The notes under the pieces are model-generated. The model saw only the letters and a program-made list of their open reading frames with translations. It searched no databases and had not been told where the DNA came from. A DNA stretch of 8,410 nucleotides. Source: QHWK01 sp035315685 (GTDB lineage: Bacteria; Acidobacteriota; Vicinamibacteria; Vicinamibacterales; CAVVIG01). This document shows positions 5,775 to 8,410 of this stretch, piece by piece (the stretch's first letter is position 1; each line of letters starts with the position of its first letter). A program made the translations under genes and the position numbers. The DNA lies in the NCBI GenBank assembly GCA_035315685.1, contig DATFXR010000344.1, positions 1 through 8,410 on the forward strand, given 5' to 3'.

Positions 5775-6194
5775 TCAGGCGCGGTCTCGCTGATAAAGAG
5801 GACGAATCTGCATCAGGACGTAGGCGGCGACTGCGAGGCCGATCGCCGCCTCGACGACCGCGCGGCTCCGCAGCGTCGCGGCGAGACCATCGAGCCGGGT
5901 GTAAACGAAAATCAGCCACACCGTCTGAGCGAGGACGACGACGCGCGACCAGAGGAGCAGATGCCAGCCCGCGGCCTCGCGGTTCAGCAGTCGCGGCAGG
6001 GCCGCAATCATCAGCGACAGCTCTGACACCGCGGTCACCATCATGGGATCGATGAGCGCTGGATAGCCGGTGCCCTTCACGACGCCGACGTCGACGGCCA
6101 ATGCATAGAGGACCGGAGGCATCCAAAGAGCCAGCAGGACAACAACCGCCCACGGCAGGTTTCGCGTGACCCACTCTCGTGCGGCGTCGGTCAC
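5775..6194 (-). CDS. Small four-helix membrane protein
   Basis: The protein is 139 residues with four predicted membrane helices: residues 14-34 (PWAVVVLLALWMPPVLYALAV), 51-69, 78-98 (WSRVVVLAQTVWLIFVYT) and 112-130 (VVEAAIGLAVAAYVLMQI). The ends are short and charged. The start is GTG 6194, which overlaps the stop of the upstream membrane gene as GTGA, so its translation is most likely coupled to that gene. The pattern GWxLLxxS before the third helix and IGLxVxxYVLxQIRPLY at the end is one I associate with small uncharacterised bacterial membrane proteins, but I cannot name the family. It probably forms a unit with the larger membrane protein encoded just upstream. No enzyme motif is visible. 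Confidence 0.8.
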   Translation of the reverse strand: MTDAAREWVTRNLPWAVVVLLALWMPPVLYALAVDVGVVKGTGYPALIDPMMVTAVSELSLMIAALPRLLNREAAGWHLLLWSRVVVLAQTVWLIFVYTRLDGLAATLRSRAVVEAAIGLAVAAYVLMQIRPLYQRDRA

Positions 6195-7237
6195 AATCCC
6201 ACCGTCAGGTCGAGACCGTGCGCCCACAGCAGCTTGGTTCCGACGAGATGAACCTGGATGAGCATCAGCACCCACAGCGCCTCCGCCGGGAAGCGGCGCC
6301 TCGCGACCATGATGCCGCCAGTCCTGTTGATGTCCTCGACGGCGTCGCGTGTGATGCCAAACACCACCGGGATGCTGACGATCGTGAACACGCGCGTGAA
6401 ATCGTACGTGCCCGCGGCCAACACGAGCGCCGCGGCGAACACGCCGGCTTGTGACAGTCGGAAGGATCGCCTGGTCAGGACGTATATCCAAAACGGACCG
6501 AACGTCGCGATCAAGTGCAGGAGGGGATGCGCCCGGAAGATCTGCCACAGCCCGACGGCATTGCCCGCCGCGTACGCACCTCGAGACGCCGGCGCCGACG
6601 ACAACATGAAATTCGTGTAGACGAAGAGTGCGCTTTCGCCGAGCGCGACGCCCAGTGCCACCGCGCGCCATGGCCTCGCGTCGAGACACAGATCCGCAAG
6701 CAACACCGCCGCGGCCAACTCCCGGTGGGCGGCAACCATGATCGCCGACAGGATCACGCGTGTGAACGGTGCGTCGGTGGTCTTCAGGAGGAAGAACGCC
6801 GCCAGTAAGTACGGATCCGCCTTGCCGAACCAGAACAGCACCACGAGCAGAAGCGGAGACGACAGCATCACGATTGCGGCAAGACTTCGATCCTCCTCGC
6901 GGTAGACCCTGTGAAGTGCGGCCCGGAGCGCGACGAAGAAGAGCACGACGCCGAGCCCATGGACGAGGAAGAATGCAGTCAGTTCGTCGATGCCGTGATG
7001 GCGATAGTACGACCCGAGGAAGAAGGTGAGCGGCGAGCCGTAGAGGAACTGGTACTGGGGCGCGAGGTTCATCACGAACGGCGCCGCGGACAGCTTGCGA
7101 AACTCATCCAGATCGGTCGTGCGGACGCCGTACGCTGCGGCTACCAGCGATGCCGCCAGCCACCAACGCTGCGAGATGCAGGCAAGCAGCTCGACGAGTC
7201 TCCCGGGCGGATTGGACCGGGACAGCCGATTCAACAC
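6191..7237 (-). CDS. Multi-pass membrane protein, possibly GT-C-like
   Basis: The 348-residue protein has about nine or ten hydrophobic segments: residues ~26-38, 85-107, 119-136, 140-152, 160-180, 191-208, 238-255, 263-277, 283-295 and 318-334. Between the first two lies a long loop with DEFRKLSAAPFV and YQFLYGSPLTFF. Conserved-looking polar spots beside membrane segments are FGKADPYL (137-144), HRELA (171-175) and YDFTRVF (278-284). The general layout, a polar loop after the first helix and charged residues at helix ends, recalls GT-C-type glycosyltransferases or EpsG-like polymerisation proteins, but there is no decisive motif, so this is only a possibility. The start at GTG 7237 has no good ribosome binding site. 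It overlaps the end of a possible small upstream gene by 7 bases, which would explain translation by coupling. Its own stop overlaps the next gene's start. Confidence 0.78.
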   Translation of the reverse strand: MLNRLSRSNPPGRLVELLACISQRWWLAASLVAAAYGVRTTDLDEFRKLSAAPFVMNLAPQYQFLYGSPLTFFLGSYYRHHGIDELTAFFLVHGLGVVLFFVALRAALHRVYREEDRSLAAIVMLSSPLLLVVLFWFGKADPYLLAAFFLLKTTDAPFTRVILSAIMVAAHRELAAAVLLADLCLDARPWRAVALGVALGESALFVYTNFMLSSAPASRGAYAAGNAVGLWQIFRAHPLLHLIATFGPFWIYVLTRRSFRLSQAGVFAAALVLAAGTYDFTRVFTIVSIPVVFGITRDAVEDINRTGGIMVARRRFPAEALWVLMLIQVHLVGTKLLWAHGLDLTVGL

Positions 7238-7341
7238 GGCACGTCATCGGCCTTGTCGTTGCGGTCGGACTTCTCATCGTCGGCCATAAGACGATCGTAG
7301 CGCTGTTTGTAACTGGCGAGTTCATGAGTAAGGTTACGCAC
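7231..7341 (-). CDS. Possible 36-residue small protein leading the membrane cluster
   Basis: Read from GTG 7341 on the minus strand, the frame gives MRNLTHELASYKQRYDRL and then a very charged tail (MADDEKSDRNDKADDVPC), with TGA at 7233-7231. The stop overlaps the GTG 7237 start of the membrane protein by 7 bases, as in a coupled operon. The first half predicts an amphipathic helix and the tail is acidic and basic in turn. The frame is closed upstream by TGA at 7372-7374, so the gene cannot be longer. It has no strong ribosome binding site and could also be a leader peptide controlling the downstream gene. The coding-like composition and the overlap are the evidence; there is no family match. 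Confidence 0.45.
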   Translation of the reverse strand: MRNLTHELASYKQRYDRLMADDEKSDRNDKADDVPC

Positions 7342-7350
7342 GCTCGGACG

Positions 7351-7365
7351 GTTGTCGTCGACAAC
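7351..7365. promoter_or_regulatory. Inverted repeat before the small gene
   Basis: GTTGTC (7351-7356) and GACAAC (7360-7365) are exact reverse complements around a 3-base centre, 9 bases upstream of GTG 7341. It could be an operator half-site pair or a small RNA hairpin controlling the start of the membrane cluster. The short length makes chance possible. Confidence 0.3.
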
Positions 7366-7495
7366 AGCTGCGCGTCACGGCTTCCGTTCATCGAGTCTTT
7401 CTCGAGGCGCTCGATCGGCAGCGATCCCGGCCGACCGTCAAGTCGCGAGGTGGAGATTTGTGGAGGCCAGCGCGACCGGAGTGCAGCGGACCTCC

Positions 7496-7527
7496 GAGGC
7501 GGCGCCAGGGATCGCCGGCGCCGCCTC
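7496..7527 (-). terminator. GC-rich hairpin after the phosphoesterase gene
   Basis: GAGGCGGCGCC (7496-7506) and GGCGCCGCCTC (7517-7527) form a perfect 11-bp stem with a 10-base loop, 8 bases past the phosphoesterase stop. No T run follows on the minus strand. It is best read as a terminator-like or 3'-end-stabilising hairpin of that gene, separating it from the membrane cluster downstream. Confidence 0.6.
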
Positions 7528-7535
7528 CACTCGTG

Positions 7536-8410
7536 CTACTGACCGTCCTGGTCGTGGTCTCGATCGAAATCGAACATGTCGAACAGATCGCCCACCGCCG
7601 GCATGTTGAGCGGCACGTACGGATTGCCATCGCTCACGATCGGATTCGGAAGATTGTCGCGGCTGCGACCGGTCAGCGGCTGAAGGAACCAGTTCCGCTC
7701 GATGAATTTCAGGACCGACGCATGGTCGCCGTAGCTGTGCACGATCCGTCCGCCACGCGAGAATTTCGACACCGCGATGAACGGAATGCGCGGGCCGTCA
7801 CCGAAGAAATCGATCGGCTGAAAGAACCCTGAGTCCCAGTAGCCGCCACCTTCGTCGAACGTGACGAAGATCGCCGTGTCGTCGAAGAGGCCGGGCTGCG
7901 ACTTGACCGCGTCGATCACGCGATCGATCAGCGCTTCCAGGATGTCGAGCTTCGAGCTCGCCGGATGGCCATCGTCGAAGCTGTCCGGCTTCACGTACGA
8001 CACCGCTGGCAGGCGGCCTGCGTCGACGTCGGTGAAGAAGTCGACGGCATCCTTGATGTGGGCGGCGCGCTGGACCGGATCGCCCATGATCGACGCCGCG
8101 TATTGAAACGAGTTGCAGATGTCGCAGTACCAATCGCCGCCGGTGCCGATCAAGACGTCGACCGGATCGGTGGATCCGTTGTCGAAGCGCTTCGCCGCGT
8201 CATAGCCACCGCCGTAATACGCCCAGCTGATGTGTCGCTCGGTGAGCGCGTCGCCGATCGTCCGGAGCGACGACGGGGGAACCGCCGTGCCGGCGGTGAT
8301 GGCGGCCGCATTGATCGCGCCGTTCGAGAGGAAGCCGGGCCGCGTGTTGTTGATCATGTAGTAGCGGCCGGGCTCGCAGTTCGACGCGGTGAGGTCGGGA
8401 CGCCACGGCA
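7536..8410 (-). CDS. Phosphoesterase (phospholipase C / acid phosphatase AcpA family), C-terminal part
   Basis: The frame is open to the right edge, so the N-terminus is missing; ATG 8357 is internal, because the upstream codons continue the family pattern (SNCEPGRYYMINNTRPGF). These enzymes are usually exported and cleave phosphate esters, or phospholipids in the phospholipase C branch. Visible conserved parts, counted from the internal Met 8357, are LPAVSYVKPDSFDDGHP (117-132), TAIFVTFDEGGGYWDSG (161-177) with the metal-binding Asp/Glu, FFGDGPRIPFIAVSKFS (184-200), and SYGDHASVLKFIERNWFL (208-225) with the conserved Asp-His. The C-terminus ends GDLFDMFDFDRDHD. The substrate cannot be told from the sequence. 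A signal peptide and the catalytic start of the domain should lie outside the window. The stop at 7536-7538 is followed by a strong hairpin. Confidence 0.93.
   Translation of the reverse strand, partial: PWRPDLTASNCEPGRYYMINNTRPGFLSNGAINAAAITAGTAVPPSSLRTIGDALTERHISWAYYGGGYDAAKRFDNGSTDPVDVLIGTGGDWYCDICNSFQYAASIMGDPVQRAAHIKDAVDFFTDVDAGRLPAVSYVKPDSFDDGHPASSKLDILEALIDRVIDAVKSQPGLFDDTAIFVTFDEGGGYWDSGFFQPIDFFGDGPRIPFIAVSKFSRGGRIVHSYGDHASVLKFIERNWFLQPLTGRSRDNLPNPIVSDGNPYVPLNMPAVGDLFDMFDFDRDHDQDGQ

Larger units (their letters stand above)
7238..7535. other. Gap between the phosphoesterase and the membrane cluster
   Basis: Apart from the possible small gene (7231-7341), a short inverted repeat (7351-7365) and a strong hairpin (7496-7527), I see no supported feature. 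Plus-strand frames across it look like chance. Any promoter of the membrane cluster should lie in about 7342-7490, but no clear -35/-10 pair is visible. Confidence 0.5.

Noticed and set aside
5756..5780. Hairpin CAAT-CGAG-ATTG as a terminator between convergent genes
   Set aside because: The stem is only 4 bp and no T run follows.
7150..7542. Plus-strand 130-residue frame with a hydrophobic stretch (HVIGLVVAVGLLIVG)
   Set aside because: It begins inside the minus-strand membrane gene, its second half is arginine-rich filler, and the minus strand reads better as the start of the operon.

Overview
The window reads as high-GC bacterial chromosome with strong third-position GC in the real genes. 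A MacB-like permease with two periplasmic halves (the type often called acidobacterial duplicated orphan permease), a secreted protein made of His-Gly-Val repeats, and an AcpA-like phosphoesterase together suggest Acidobacteriota, possibly the Vicinamibacterales. That placement is an inference from gene families and no rRNA is present to test it.

Layout. Positions 2-418 hold the C-terminal third of recA. Positions 427-558 are an intergenic tract of GTTC words followed by GAAC words, with strong hairpin potential. Positions 619-1839 encode a secreted protein carrying eight clear units of a 29-residue repeat. A MacB/FtsX-type permease follows (1851-3876), but it has two frameshifts and appears to have lost the middle of the protein, so I call it a pseudogene. 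An intact tRNA-Phe(GAA) lies at 3904-3979. Just past its 3' end, on the minus strand, is the broken C-terminus of a tyrosine integrase (about 4090-4303), frameshifted right before the catalytic tyrosine. Next to it is the first ~36 codons of an acyl-CoA synthetase with an intact ribosome binding site (4333-4440). A complete PaaI-type hotdog thioesterase is on the minus strand (4557-4928). About 440 bases follow with only a short glyoxalase-like (VOC) start fragment and a candidate promoter, then an unrecognised 126-residue protein (5371-5751). The right side is all minus strand: a tight cluster of a possible 36-residue protein, a large multi-pass membrane protein and a small four-helix membrane protein, with overlapping starts and stops, and then a phosphoesterase that runs off the right edge.

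How it fits together. recA, tRNA-Phe, the thioesterase and the phosphoesterase look like ordinary working genes. The stretch 1851-5117 has four damaged or truncated genes around a tRNA that is a typical integration site, which suggests an old insertion that was mostly lost and left scraps. The membrane-protein cluster is translationally coupled and probably encodes parts that act together, but I cannot assign its function. I see no defence system, CRISPR array or clearly new machinery. The most unusual items are the GTTC/GAAC tract, the repeat protein, the integration scar at the tRNA, and the small-ORF/membrane-protein cluster.
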